64,000 nt of DNA from Amborella trichopoda (Eukaryota; Streptophyta; Magnoliopsida; Amborellales; Amborellaceae). Location of the stretch: assembly GCF_000471905.2 (NCBI RefSeq), contig NW_006500356.1:1886916-1950915 (forward strand), written 5' to 3'. Positions 37,232-49,480 of the stretch are shown one piece after another (position 1 is the first letter of the stretch; the number at the start of each line of letters is the position of its first letter). The position numbers were made by a program, and so were the translations under genes. The notes beneath the pieces were generated by a model, which was not told the origin of the DNA, ran no database searches, and was given only the letters and a program-made list of their open reading frames with translations.

Positions 37232-38150
37232 ATGACAATATGTCTATTTCATGGGTCAGCATTAAGGCCGTACCTATTTGCCTTAGTTATGGAAGACTTA
37301 ACTAGGCACCTACAGGATGAGATATTGTGATGCATGCTGTTCGCAGATGATATAGTTTTGATTGATGAGACCCAAAATTGCATCAACATAAAGTTAGAAC
37401 TTTGGAGGGATGCTCTAGAATCCAAAGGTTTTTAAATTAGTTGGACTAAGACAAAGTATATGGAGTGTAAGTTTAGTAATAATAAGTGTAAAGACGAGGA
37501 AATAGTTAAGATTGACGGTCAGGAAGTATAAAAAATGCTGCACTTTCGATATCTTAGGTCGATAATCCAAGAAATTGGAGAGATCGAGGAAGATGTCACT
37601 TATAGAATTAGAGCTAGGTGAATGAAGTGAGATATGCAAATGGAGTTTTATGTGATCGTCGCATATCAATGAGGCTGAATGACAAGTTCTATAAGACAAT
37701 AGTGATACCAGTTTTGCTCTATGGGGTGGAATGTTGGGCGGACAAAAACAGTATATCCACAAAATGAATATAGCAGAGATGGGGATGTTGAGATGGATGA
37801 CTGACAATACAATAAGGGATAAAATATTGAATGAATCTATTCGAGAAAATTTTGGTGCGGCACCAATAGGCGATAAAATGAGATAAAGTAGACTTAGGTG
37901 GGCTAGCCATGTATGGCGCCGACTAAGTACAACACTTATTAGGTTGTATGAGTTAGTTCAAGTGGAATGACTAAAATGGGCAAAGGGTACGCCCAAAAAG
38001 ACATGGTTAGAAGTAGTTCTAAAACATATAGGGACTTACTCGCTCACTGAGGATATAGTTTTTAATAAAGCAAAATGGAGAACCATGATTCACAACCCCA
38101 ATTAATTTGAAAAAAGCTAAAATAATGATGATGATGATGATGATGATTTC
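37232..38150 (+). mobile_element. RTE-type LINE fragment (RT end, C-terminus and GAT tail)
   Basis: The plus strand encodes the RT catalytic stretch [14 protein letters not shown], then [13 protein letters not shown] and GQEV, HFRYL, IGEIEEDVTYRIRAR in family order. It ends at a (GAT)n tail (about 38125-38147). There are numerous stops and shifts, and the 5' part is missing. Confidence 0.85.
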
Positions 38151-38259
38151 AGAACTTTCAGATATCAACATTTATAGCTCTGGGGACATAGAACCTCTAG
38201 GTTCTAAGGAACTCTTAGCTTCTAGTTACCAAATATACCTTTAGATAAAATGGAATTAG

Positions 38260-38690
38260 AGAAAGAAAGGCGGTGATTAGAGAGAGGACTTAGAGAGACA
38301 ACACAACTAAAGAAAGAAATGAGTAAAAAAGAGAAAATGCACTATTGAAGCGAGGAGTTAGAGATAGAAGAGCATGGATAGAGAGAGAAAAGAGTGAGAA
38401 ATGGTAAGAGAGAGGGAGATAATACATAGTTAGAGAGTGAAGGAGCATTAATAGAGAGTTAGAGAGAGAAATGGCATGGTTAGGAGGAGTTAGAAAATAT
38501 ATTAGAGAGATAAATGACAGATAGAGAGAGGAGTTAATGAAGATATTAGAGAGAAAAATGACAATTAGAGAGAGGATTTGGAGAGAGAGAGGGAGTGGTA
38601 AAAGAGAGGATTCAAAAAGATAAAGGGCATAGTTACAAAGATAATTAGAAAGTTAACGATAGAGAGAGTGGGGGAAGGACATATGTAGGG
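38260..38690 (-). repeat. Degenerate AGAGAG/GGAGTTAG minisatellite
   Basis: Reverse-orientation counterpart of the 35.0-35.6 kb array, separated from it by the hAT derivative and the RTE LINE. Confidence 0.75.
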
Positions 38691-39109
38691 TGGAAAAAGG
38701 GTTGGATTTACCCATGGACCCTACCGGTCCAAGTTATTTTAAAGAAAAATAGCACACAAATTCCTAAGTCCGTCTATTTTGGGTTGGCTAAGTCTAAATG
38801 TTAATGAACACAAAATCAAAATTTCCTGAAGTGTTATTAATAGGTCAAATTTAAAGTGATGAGCATATATTACATTGTTCAGTTGGGCAAAATACACATT
38901 TCATATGATTTTTTTATTTTCTTGATCTGAAATTTTGGGATCCATTTTAGAATCACTAAATGAGTAATTCAAAAAGAGAAAGTTTGAGTTCTTATAAACG
39001 TAGCTTTGACTTTTCAAGAAATACAATCGGTGTTAAATCTTGGGATGTGATGATTTGTAGAATTCTAATTCTAACTATTTTTTTGGAGAATGCTAGATTG
39101 ACGTGGGCA

Positions 39110-40249
39110 CTTTTGTTAAAGAGAGTGTATATTGTCTACGGGGTTACTGCAAAAAGTGTATATATAATGAATATGTATAGAAAGGGTATATACAATATCT
39201 TGTATTTGTTGGTAAGTGTTCATATAGTATGGTTTTTCATGATTTATTTACATTCCTACCATTCCTTGGATGCATATACAAAGAGGTTGTATATTTCATA
39301 AATAATGATCAATATACAAAGAATTCTCTTTAGAGAAGCTTAAGACACTATCATGGTATCAGAGGTGTAGATCATTACCGCCTTGTTTCTATACGCCCGA
39401 GTTTGCAATTGCTTGATCATGTTTGTTCTTGTCTATTAGTTGTTCCCCGATCAACTATCTTGTAGTTGCTGTATTGATCTCCAATTTTACTGATCTGAGC
39501 TCTGATGGGCCCTACGCAAAACCACCTCTAGGCTTGGGGTCGTTTCGTTATTATTCTAGGCTAATAGTTGATGATCTAAAGCAATATTGAATAGGGAAAA
39601 AGGTAGGTTTACAAACAAGTAGGTTGCCCATATGTGGGCTTTATTTACATGTATTTTCTGTTGGTACGTGTGGGTGGCCATGAGGCCTCATATATGTCAT
39701 ATTTCTCTCTCTTAATCTAATTAATATTTATCTTAATTAATACAATATAGTGCTTATCTCTAAAGTTTTTTAGAGAGAGAATATGTTTTTATTCAACGAG
39801 TATTAGATAATTACCCATCTCTTAGGAAAAGATGGCGACCTTCTTAAAAATTTCAAAAAGAAAGCCAAATGTTGGAAAACGGACCTTCTCCCATCCATCT
39901 TTAAGTAGGATTTTATAGTTATAGAGAGGCACACAGAGAAAAATACATAGTTCTCAATAGTTATGGAAAGTCATGCTCTCTAGAATTTATAGTCTAATGA
40001 CATTGGTCCGAGCCCATATCCACAAAGTATTTATTGTTAGAAGTAGCAAGCTGTCGATCATTCAACCAATCTCTTGAGAGAGAAACAGTGTGGCACATCT
40101 CATCAGCAATGATTGAAAAGAAAGGCTTCGATATGTCCAACATTCAATGGTGTTATTGCAGAAAATTTGGACACATAAAATTCAATTGCCATGCAAAACA
40201 AAAAAAAGAAGTCTTTTGTTTAGAAGCCCACTTTGTTGTTTTTTTTTAG
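39110..40249 (+). mobile_element. Ty1/copia remnant: LTR end, primer site and gag zinc knuckle
   Basis: TGGTATCAGAGG (39354-39365) follows ...CTATCA, the normal LTR-end/PBS arrangement with initiator tRNA-Met. About 780 bp later, the frame at 40034-40249 contains a copia gag knuckle, CYCRKFGHIKFNC, with the first Cys of the CX2C pair replaced by Trp. Everything downstream (protease to RNase H) is missing. The left LTR border is uncertain. Confidence 0.6.
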
Positions 40250-40254
40250 GGTGA

Positions 40255-40350
40255 GTTAGAGGGAAGAGGTCCCCTACCTTTGGTAGGAATTGAGCCTATG
40301 ATGTAGAGTTGCAAATTGTCAAACATTAACCAATTAAACTCGGGCTCTTT
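40255..40350 (-). repeat. SINE-like tRNA-related fragment
   Basis: The minus strand reads TTTAATTGGTTAATGTTTG (A-box-like) and GGCTCAATTCCTACC (B-box-like). Confidence 0.4.
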
Positions 40351-41849
40351 TCCCATAAGCCCACTTCAGCTAGCTTTGTGCAACTCATCTCATTATTGAA
40401 AATGTTTAGGATGTTATCAGACAAGTTATCTTTGGTGTTGGTAATATTTTTGTTGCAACTTTTGCTGTATCAGGAACAACATGAACATATCGCTTCATTG
40501 ATTCTGGAGCTTTCTACCGCATGACATTTGATTGTAATATCTTAAGTTCTTCTATTTTTCTCTTACCACGCATTTTATAACGTATATGTTCACAATTAAA
40601 ATTTTTAAGAAAATAACCTTATATGTTATTATTATTTTTTTAAAAAATACCTAAATATATGTTTTTTATTGTATTTTTATTATGAAAAATGGAATTATAT
40701 AAATAAACCATTTACTTTTAATACAAAGAGGTCACAATCACTATTGTTCGTTAGATTTTTAAATCGAGTAGATGTAAATATGTAATTTACTAGACTCAAA
40801 GTTCATGAAGAAAAATCCTTGAACCTTGTATCACACCTCATCCAATTTGATATCTAAAGTTTAGGAGTGATTCTAATATGCAATCCCATGAAAAATACAT
40901 CCAAATACTTCCCTTTCCCATAGCCAAAATGCTGCCTTTTCCCAGCCAAGACGAGGAGACTCTAAAGCAAATATGATAGCATTGCCTAGGAGTGTCTTAA
41001 AGCTCACATATTGGAAATATAATGCACCCTTAAACTACCTTAAAATGCTGCCTAAGATGAGATTGGGCTACCTGGCTTCTGTACATGCTCAATCTTCACC
41101 TTGATAACCTAATCTTTCCGATGACTTCCTAGGGCTGGCAATTGTCCGGGAAGCCCGATCTGCCCTAGTTGGCTTGGCACTAAAAAAGTAGGGCTGCTTC
41201 TTTTTCTATCCATATTTTTCTTTGGAAAAAGTTTATATGATTTTGCAACGTTAAAATAGAGAATTACAGATGCATCTCAAAAATCCATCGGAAAGAGTTG
41301 TTTAAATGTTGAAAAAACCTCTAATTTTAACCATCTTGACATCGAGAAGTATGAATATGATTTTTTTTTATATGTTTTTAGATCTGCTTGATTTTAACCA
41401 TTTTTAGAGTTTGAAATTTTATAATTAGATATAAAAATAGATTTTGATATAATCTTAGTTATTAAAATAGATTTTGAGATAATCCGAAGAATTTTTTCAC
41501 TAAAATTATATGATAAAATTTGGTGGTACATCTTAATTAGATTGTTTAAAGTGCAACCTTACAAAAATCACACTTTTTTTCTTTTACGTTATTTTCATGT
41601 TTTTTTGGAACGTCCTTGCTCAGCCTACATACCCGGCTTGGGTCGGCCCTACAGGGACAAGGGCTGGCCTAGCCCCTTACCACTCTCACCGATGAGAGTT
41701 TTGTCGAGGGAGCAAAGTGTACAGATTGCTCTCGAGCGCACGCTATACGCCACTTTTTCAATCTGACACCCGCGCGCACTGTTAAAACCTCAATTTCATC
41801 AGGCAACTGCCCGCCGCATCCGTGTAATAAAAAAATAGTGAGGGTTTCA
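40351..41849. other. Intergenic; GC-rich MITE-like words only
   Basis: GGGCTGGCAATTGTCCGGGAAGCC near 41133 and CCCGGCTTGGGTCGGCCC near 41630 belong to the GC-rich dispersed repeats. No gene is seen. Confidence 0.4.
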
Positions 41850-42320
41850 AGCGTAGGGTTTTAGGGTTTAAGCTCATTTGTGGGGGGCCCTTTTCGTTTG
41901 AGTTTACCGCGAGGGTCTGAAACCGAGCAAAAAGACAAAAAAGCAAACAAATGGGAAGGGCCTCTCGCCACTCTCTCTCAATGCCCTAACTGCCCTTTCA
42001 CAAAGCCTCCCTCGCCACTCTCTCTCTTGATACCCCGCGTCCTCTCTCACAGACCCACAAGCGAGGATCCATTTGCAAGCCTCATACAAGGTATCTCATC
42101 TTCTTCAAGCGAGGTTCCATTTGCAAGCTCTCGTCTTCTTCAACTGTTGTTTTTTTTGCTGGTGTTATTTTATTTTTTTTGGCTGGTTTTTGTTTAAACA
42201 TTCTCCACCAAACAAGGTAGGGTTTCCCTCATACGAACCCTCATGCAAAATACCTCATCTTCTTCAACAAGGCTATGGGTTTTATTCTTGTGATTTTACT
42301 GGTTTTTTCCTCTAGATGGT
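41850..42320 (+). other. 5'-leader-like pyrimidine-rich tract with telo-box words
   Basis: TAGGGTTTTAGGGTTTAAG is followed by CT-rich DNA with two near copies of AGCGAGG(A/T)TCCATTTGCAAG and an AAGGTA(T/G) donor-like site. It looks like an old leader exon, possibly of the FAR1-related locus downstream. Not proven. Confidence 0.3.
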
Positions 42321-43289
42321 GGTATTTTTTAATTACCAATGCAAATATTTTTTTTCTATGATTTCCAATGAAAATTTGTTGCTTTTTTATTTTTGCCTTA
42401 TTTTATTGAGTATAGGAGCACAAATTGCTTTGTAGAAAATTGTGGGTATAAGTTATTCTTTCTTGTATTTTTCTGTTTTCTCTTTTTTTATTTCTTTCTG
42501 GTTTTTTATGTTATATAGAAGCACAATTTGCGCTCTATAATACCCATGCAAAAGCCTATAGTAGAGAGAGAAAGTCCCTTTTTGGTGAGAGAAAGACCTC
42601 GACTCCCATTGTTTCTGCAATTTATGGAACAAAAGCTCATTCCAGGTCTGCCATTTTTTGAAGCTCGAACCTCTGTTTTCTTGGTTAATAGCCTTTGGTC
42701 CAAAGCTTACTGGTCAATTTCATGTCCTCTTGGTCATGACTTTTATACCTTAAAACTTTCACTTTTGAAAATTTAGTGCAGTTGATCTTTTTCAGCAATA
42801 TCAATGAGACCAATGGGATTTTCGAGTAATATTTTTGTGTATTTTCCTATTGGGTGACTGATGAGAAGATCCAGATTCTGCCTGTTTGTTTGCTCCGCAA
42901 ATTAGTGGCACAAAGAAGAACTTTCAGTCTGATTAATCAAAAGAAAAGTAAAGGGAAACTTTAGGTCCTGTGATCCCTGAGGAATCAAGAGTTCCAATAT
43001 GTTTAAAATCTTTCATTTGTTTGTTCGATCATGTTTTTCTTTCATAAACGTGGGGTCTAGATTGCGCAAGACTCTAGAGACAATTTTTATGGTTTTGAGA
43101 TCACTTGGGAATTGAGAAGCAGTGATTTTGATTGCTTTTAGTGCTGATGTAATGATGCTGTGTTGCGCGAATCTCTTATAATTCTTTAGTTTTTGAAGTT
43201 TAGGTCTTAATTTTTCATTGGAAGAATCCATAGGTTGATTTAGTTGTGCGATGTGTTAGATTTTTACTGAAATAATTCTTTACAAGCAT

Positions 43290-43482
43290 AATGTATATAA
43301 CATGATATATTTCATGAATTATATAATTATGGAAATAATTATATACATTACTGAAGTCATACATTATAATATATACAGTAATATATTACTGTATAAATAT
43401 ATTTCATGATGGATAACATTATAATATACATGTTATAATTATACATTATAATTCAGTATAATGTATATATTTCATGTATAGG
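43290..43482. repeat. AT-rich palindromic repeat (TATATTTCATG words)
   Basis: Dense overlapping ATTATAATATATACA, TATATTTCATG and their complements. The same words fill 45985-46520. Confidence 0.7.
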
Positions 43483-43589
43483 AAAGGATGCCATACGCAG
43501 CTCGCGTAGGAGAAGCTCGCCAACGGCTGAGATAGGTGGAAGCAAATGAGCGGCGGGAATTGAAATAGACGTATTTCCCTCTCTCTGAA

Positions 43590-44065
43590 ACCCTCATTCT
43601 CCCCTGGTAGCCCCACCTACGTTTCCCATTTCTTATAGAGCATCTCATCTCTCTACGAAACCCTCTCTCCTCGCAGCCCAACCCGACGAAACCCTTTCAT
43701 CTCTTTCTACGAAACCCATTCTCACAGCGCATCTCATCTCTCTCTACGAAACCCTCTCTCTCCTCGTAGCCCAATCCCATTTCTCAGAGAGCATCCCATC
43801 TCTTTCTACGAAACCCAGCCCAATCCTACCAAACCCATTTCTCACATAGCATCCCATCTCTCTCTACGAAATCCATTCTCACAGACCATCCCATCTCTCT
43901 CTACGACTCCTCACAGCCCAACCCAACGAAACCCATTTCTCACATACCATCCCATCTCTCTACGAAACCCATTTCACGTAGCATCCCATCTCTTCTCTCT
44001 CTCCTTGCAGCCCAACCCCTTCAGCCATTTCTCATAGAGAAACCATCTCTCTCTCCTCGCAGCCC
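43590..44065 (+). repeat. Minisatellite of TCTCTCTACGAAACCC/CATCCCATC units
   Basis: About ten imperfect 35-50-bp units combine CATCCCATCTCT, CTCTACGAAACCCATT and TCTCACA. It lies before a donor-like AAATAG|GTATGGG (44165-44175). Confidence 0.8.
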
Positions 44066-44179
44066 AACCCTTCTAATCGTGGTAGCCATTCATTTCTCAC
44101 ACAAAATCGCAGAAGAAGCAGCAACGCATAGCCTCTCTTACAATATAAACACCCAAAATCGCAGAAATAGGTATGGGAA

Positions 44180-45073
44180 GCTCCATTTTTTGTTAGGTTC
44201 TTTATTGTTTTTGTTTCTTAGTCAGATGTTCTATTTGTTGTGCTCTCTTTTGATTTTTGAGTTTTTATTGTGATTTTGATTTCATTGGTGTGTTTATTAG
44301 GATTATGTATGAGTTTTGTATTTTGGGTGTTATTGGGTTCTTGTATTTCAGCTCTGCAGCTGCTGCTGCTTCTGTTCTCTCTCTACACAATTAAAAGATT
44401 GAATGACACTAATACTTGGGTTTCTTCTTTTATGTGGATATCTTCTTCCTTTACATAATGGGTTATGTATAAACAATAATGCATACCTTTATATCCTTTT
44501 GGATTTAATTGCATAAGCATCTATAGAATGTATTATGAAATTCTTTACTTATTGTGAATGCATTATGGAATTGTGTCTATCGGATACAATCAAGTGCAAT
44601 TTATAGATCAAATTGGATGCCTTTTTTATGGAAATGAGTCAAACTTATGTTAATGCATGGAATTATTAAATAGAATCAACATTGCCTTGTCGTATCCTTC
44701 TAGTGATGCCCTCTAATTTTCACGTTTGCATGCTTTATTATCCACATGTTGTTGTAAGAAAATTATAATATGTCAAATGTCAGCTGCCTTATTATCCATG
44801 TGCCATTGTAAGCGCATTTTGATATGTTAAATGTTGTACACATTACTTTGAGAGTTAAGTTCACATTAATAAGGGTGTCACCCCTGTTGTCTACAATTGC
44901 TTCGAATATGGTTGATCCTATAATGGAAGCAATAACATTTGAATAGTTAACAAATGGGCTATCTAGTCGACTAGGAGAGTTGTTGTGTTTATATAAAGGT
45001 TTGAATACATATATTTATATAGTTTTTCTACTCGGTCCCTCCTAGAAAATTCCCTCCTAGAAAATTCATAGAA
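44180..45073. other. Region before the FAR1-related pseudogene
   Basis: AT-rich with two TGTCAAATGT(C/T)-like near-duplicates (44700-44840). No coding motif. It could be a leader intron. Confidence 0.35.
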
Positions 45074-45979
45074 ATGCAAGATGGAGAACCTGCCTCCTCA
45101 ACCAAAGGCCTAGAAACAAATGTATCCCGTGTTGGAATGAAGTTTTCTTCAGAGGAAGATGCAATTGACTACTATAAGGTTTATGCATTGGCCAAAAGTT
45201 TTGGTACCCGTAAGGGCACTACCCATAACAAAAAAAGTCAAAGGATTGATAGAGAAATTAATTGCTCTAAAGAAGGATTTCGCAAAGTAGCAAATCAGGT
45301 CAGTGGAAATGAATTCCCTGAATCAAGGTGTGGGTGTAAGGCTAAGCTGAGACTGAGTAGATAAGCGAACAACGAGTGGGTTGTGACTGGGTTTATTGAT
45401 GATCGCAATCATGATCTAGTCAATCCAAGAAAAGCTCGTCTAATTTGCAGCCACCGTACATTGTCTAGTGTCACAAAGTTGATGATAAATTCAATGAGTT
45501 CGGCAATGGTTAAGCCAAGACATATCCGTGACATATTTATAAAGCAAGCTGGAGGGACTGAGAATGTCACATGTGCACAAAAGAACATCGAAAATGAAAT
45601 TGCTAGTGCTAGAAGAAAACTAAGAGGAGAAGATGGTAGTCTAATTGTACAATGACTCTATAAAATGAAAGAATCGAACCCATCTTTTTTCTATAGATTG
45701 AAATTAGATGAAGACGATCACATTCTCAACATCGTATGAGTAGAAACCACATGTAAAGTTTCCTATCAATGCTTCTCTGATGCTGTTACATTTGATACCA
45801 CATTGAAAACAAATTGTTTTAGTATGTCCTTTGCACCCATACTTGATATAAATCACCATTTTAATACAACATTTTTTGGATTTGTACTCATATTTAATGA
45901 GGAGGTAGAATCATTTGTTTGGGTATTTGAAAATTGGTTAGAGGCAATGCGTGGACAACATGAATTATATCATGGTTAG
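45074..45979 (+). pseudogene. FAR1-related sequence (FRS/MULE-type) pseudogene
   Basis: One continuous frame of about 300 codons encodes the FAR1 zinc-finger DNA-binding domain (GMKFSSEEDAIDYYKVYA, NCSKEGFR, CGCKAKLRL, WVVTGF) and the start of the MULE transposase-like core (KMKESNPSFFYRLKLDEDD, DAVTFDTT, FFGFVLIFNEEVESFVWVFE). It is stopped at 45362 (TAA), 45653 (TGA) and 45737 (TGA), with no frameshift up to about 45979. The usual HNH zinc ligands read RNH, so a metal ligand is lost. The frame ends at a TAG and runs into an AT-rich repeat; the rest of the core, including SWIM, is missing. FAR1/FHY3 proteins are transcription factors derived from Mutator-like transposases. This copy may be either a dead FRS gene or a dead element. 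Confidence 0.85.
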
Positions 45980-45984
45980 AAGTA

Positions 45985-46520
45985 TGACATGATATATATA
46001 CTGAAATATAATGTTATATCATGAAATATAACATGAATTATCATGAAATATATTTCATGATTATATAATTCATGTATATTTCATGAATATAACATGAATT
46101 ATCATGAAATAATGGATATAACATTAATTATATTTCATGATTATATCAGAATATATGTAAAGTTCATGATATAATTATATCCATAATTATACTGAAATAT
46201 ATCATGTTATACATGAAATATATATAATGTACACATCATAATGAAAATCATGTATATATTATATTTCAATAATATATAACATGAAATATATTATATTGTA
46301 ATGTATTTCATGAAATATTTATAACATGTAATGTATATACATGATAACCTCTGGATTATAAATATTTCATGAAATATATAATTACTTCATGTTATAATAT
46401 ATAATAAATATATTTATGTTATAATATATATAATATTATAATATATAATATATATATTAATGTTATAATATATATAATATTATAATATATAATATTAATT
46501 TACTGAAATATTATAATACT
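45985..46520. repeat. AT-rich ATGAAATATA/TATATTTCAT repeat
   Basis: More than 500 bp built almost wholly from ATCATGAAATATA, TATATTTCATGA and TATAATATATAAT words on both strands. It replaces the expected continuation of the FAR1-like frame. Confidence 0.8.
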
Positions 46521-48130
46521 ATGAAATTTTTATTTGTTCATCGACATGAAAAATTGAAGCAATGAAAGTAAATTTCCATGTCCTCATTTTATGGTTTTTT
46601 ACCTTTTCTGAATTGTTGCTGCTTTTTAAAGTTGTTGGAATCTAGCTGTATGGTTTTCTTCGTAGAGCATCAGTGGTTTCTTGTATGTGTATTACATTCT
46701 TTCGAAAACTATGCTTTAAAAGGAATGAGATTTTATGAAATTGTCAGAGGTTGACTCAGAGAATAAATGGTATACTTTCATGGCTGCAATATCCATGTGT
46801 ATGAATAATTTAGGTACTCTGTCAAGAGCAACTTTCCTTTGTAGTAGTAAGCCAATGGTGTCATTGTGTTTCTATGTAGTTTTTACCTATCTCATTGGGG
46901 GCAATTAAGATCTTTATCATAGAATATAAAGTAACATGAAAAAGAAATATATTTTTGAACAAAAAAGCATGAAAGAGAAATTTAGTGAGATTTACCTTGA
47001 TAACAATGATATCCTTTTCTTTGTCTAGCTATATCCCTAATGCAATATTGTATATCCTTAGAAGCCAATTTTCCTCATATAGTCAAATGTTTGGAGGAAG
47101 AAACACAAAGAAGAGTTACATCACTGAAGAATTGCATGTGTACTATGAGTTTCCTTGGAACCTTCATTGTTGTGTGTGGGAATTCTACCAAACAGGAGAA
47201 TCTCTATTCTAGGGTTTAGCTGTGATTTGATAATTCTCTATTAGGAGTCATATATGTTCATTTGCAGTATTTGGTCCTTCAATGGGATTACAATTTTAGG
47301 GGTCGCTTCTATTTGAATTAGGTGATTATAAATGCCCAGAGATATTGAACCTTTTCTATTTCAAGTCCAATGTTCTCCTATGAAACCCATCGATAATGTT
47401 GTGTGAGGACCTTCTGATAAGTGGATTGGATTATATGATGAGCAGAAATCGTGAATTTTTGAAGGCAAATACTTTCCTTCGATTCTTTTAATCAGTACTG
47501 TTGTCAAATTTGAGACATTTTATTAAATATTTCAAATTTGCTAGACACCATTTGTTATTTGATGATATATGTGGAAAAGTGTATTTGAAAAGGCATGCTG
47601 AACTTATTTGTACTTGTACCTCTGTTATGCTTTTCGAGATTGGATATGGACATCATGTGTTAAAAGATGTATTCATTCATTGGAACAGAAAAACCATTGC
47701 TATATTTATTAGTACAAATATTTTTTCATTATTCTTACAAGATAAAGAGATTAAACAAAAAAAAATGCATGGATTAGTTAACCAAGGCTTGATGCTTGTA
47801 TAATTTAATAAAGCGATCCAAACTTATGCTCTAAACCATCCATTTTTTTTAAACATAATATAGATTGAATGTTTTAAAAAAATCATCTTATTTGGATGGA
47901 TGTCGATATCAAATCATTTATATTGCAATAGAACGGTTAAAAGTAGGTAGTAATCCAGATTCTAGGAAGTAGTTTACCAATGGGTTACCAAACATAAGAA
48001 ACTGGATACACAAGAATTTTGATTGTGAACCAAACATGGGAAAAAACAGGATTGGAAAATTCTTGCACAAGGAACTGTTTACCTATGAAAACTGTTTTAC
48101 ATATGCAAAATGTTACTTATGAACCAAACG
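46521..48130. other. Intergenic region upstream of RRP5
   Basis: No recognisable protein. The 100-codon frame at 47501-47803 lacks known motifs. A short inverted ATCCAT...ATGGAT structure lies near 47838-47900. Confidence 0.45.
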
Positions 48131-48135
48131 ATCCC

Positions 48136-48144
48136 TTAGGGTTT
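48136..48144 (+). promoter_or_regulatory. Telo-box in the RRP5 promoter or leader
   Basis: TTAGGGTTT, the reverse form of the AAACCCTAA telo-box, lies 50 bp before the RRP5 ATG. Telo-boxes are a known mark of plant ribosome-biogenesis and ribosomal-protein genes. No site II (TGGGCC/T) element was noticed beside it. Confidence 0.65.
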
Positions 48145-48193
48145 AAGCATCTATTATTTATCGTCCTTTCTCTCACTTTCTGCAATTTCACTC

Positions 48194-49305
48194 ATGGCTC
48201 CTAAAGGACAACCAATTAAGATGAAGAAAACTTCACCGATGACTCGCAAAGCGAGGCCTTTGGAGAAGAAGGAGAAGAAGAAAGCGTCTTTAAAGAGGAA
48301 AGTTGAAGAAGTAGGTCATGCAAAGCCGTATTCCATTTTCTCCCAAGAAGACGTTCCCGACTTCCCACGAGGTACTTCTTCTGTGTTTTTGTCCTCATAA
48401 ACCATGGCCTTTCCGTGTTTATAAGAGGTTTGGATAAATCTTTAATGACTCCTTCTCAAGTGACTGTTTTTTATGGTTTTGGCTAATTCTCTGTAATGAT
48501 CGTTGTTGCTTTGTTGCTTCCTTGATTGAAGGAGGTGCGAGTGTACTGAGTAGGTCTGAGCTTGAAGAAGCTCGAGCCTCAGCTGATGCTCAGTTTGAAG
48601 TAGAGGCTAGGGTTTCAAAGAAGGCAAAGCGCCCGAGGAAGCCATTTACATCAGAAGAAGACCTTGGCTCTCTCTTTGGAGATGGAAGCTCTAGCACATT
48701 GCCTAGATTTGCTAACAGGATCACTCCTAAGGTAACTGATGCATGTTAATGAAATTGTCTGAGTTGTAACTGTAGAAATGATGAGAGATCAAGTTTATGC
48801 GCTTATCAATCTTGTGTGCCTCTTTATGAGGATAAAGTTATGGATTCTGTTAAATATAGTTTCCTTTTTGTTTTAAAACCTAACTTGCAAATTTTGCTGC
48901 AACTGTTCTTTTGTCTCCAAACTGATGGTTTGTTGTTAATTTAATGAGAGAAAAAAAGATCTTGATGCAGCCAATTTAAATATAACATTGTAAGGGGTCT
49001 GGTAAGGATGGAGGTGCGTATTATTTTCTGAGAGTGAGCTCTTATTATGGATGAATTCTATGACTGGCAACAGCTGGCTTGTGCAATGCGTGTCGATGTG
49101 TATACATGCTTATAAACACAAACGTGCATTGCATTTAGTGCCTGTTTTAGGAAGAGGGATTTGATTTTTTTCAAAAGCACTTTATTTTGAAGGAAGAGAA
49201 ATAATGAATAATTATACATATGTCTTAAACAATAACATAGTTTAAAAATGCATTTCAGGGAGGAATGTGTCAGATATGTGTAAGATGGGGAGGTTACCGG
49301 GAATA

Positions 49306-49390
<85 letters not shown>

Positions 49391-49392
49391 TA

Positions 49393-49480
<88 letters not shown>

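Noticed and set aside
48216..48398. Minus-strand 60-codon frame
   Set aside because: Shadow of RRP5 exon 1.
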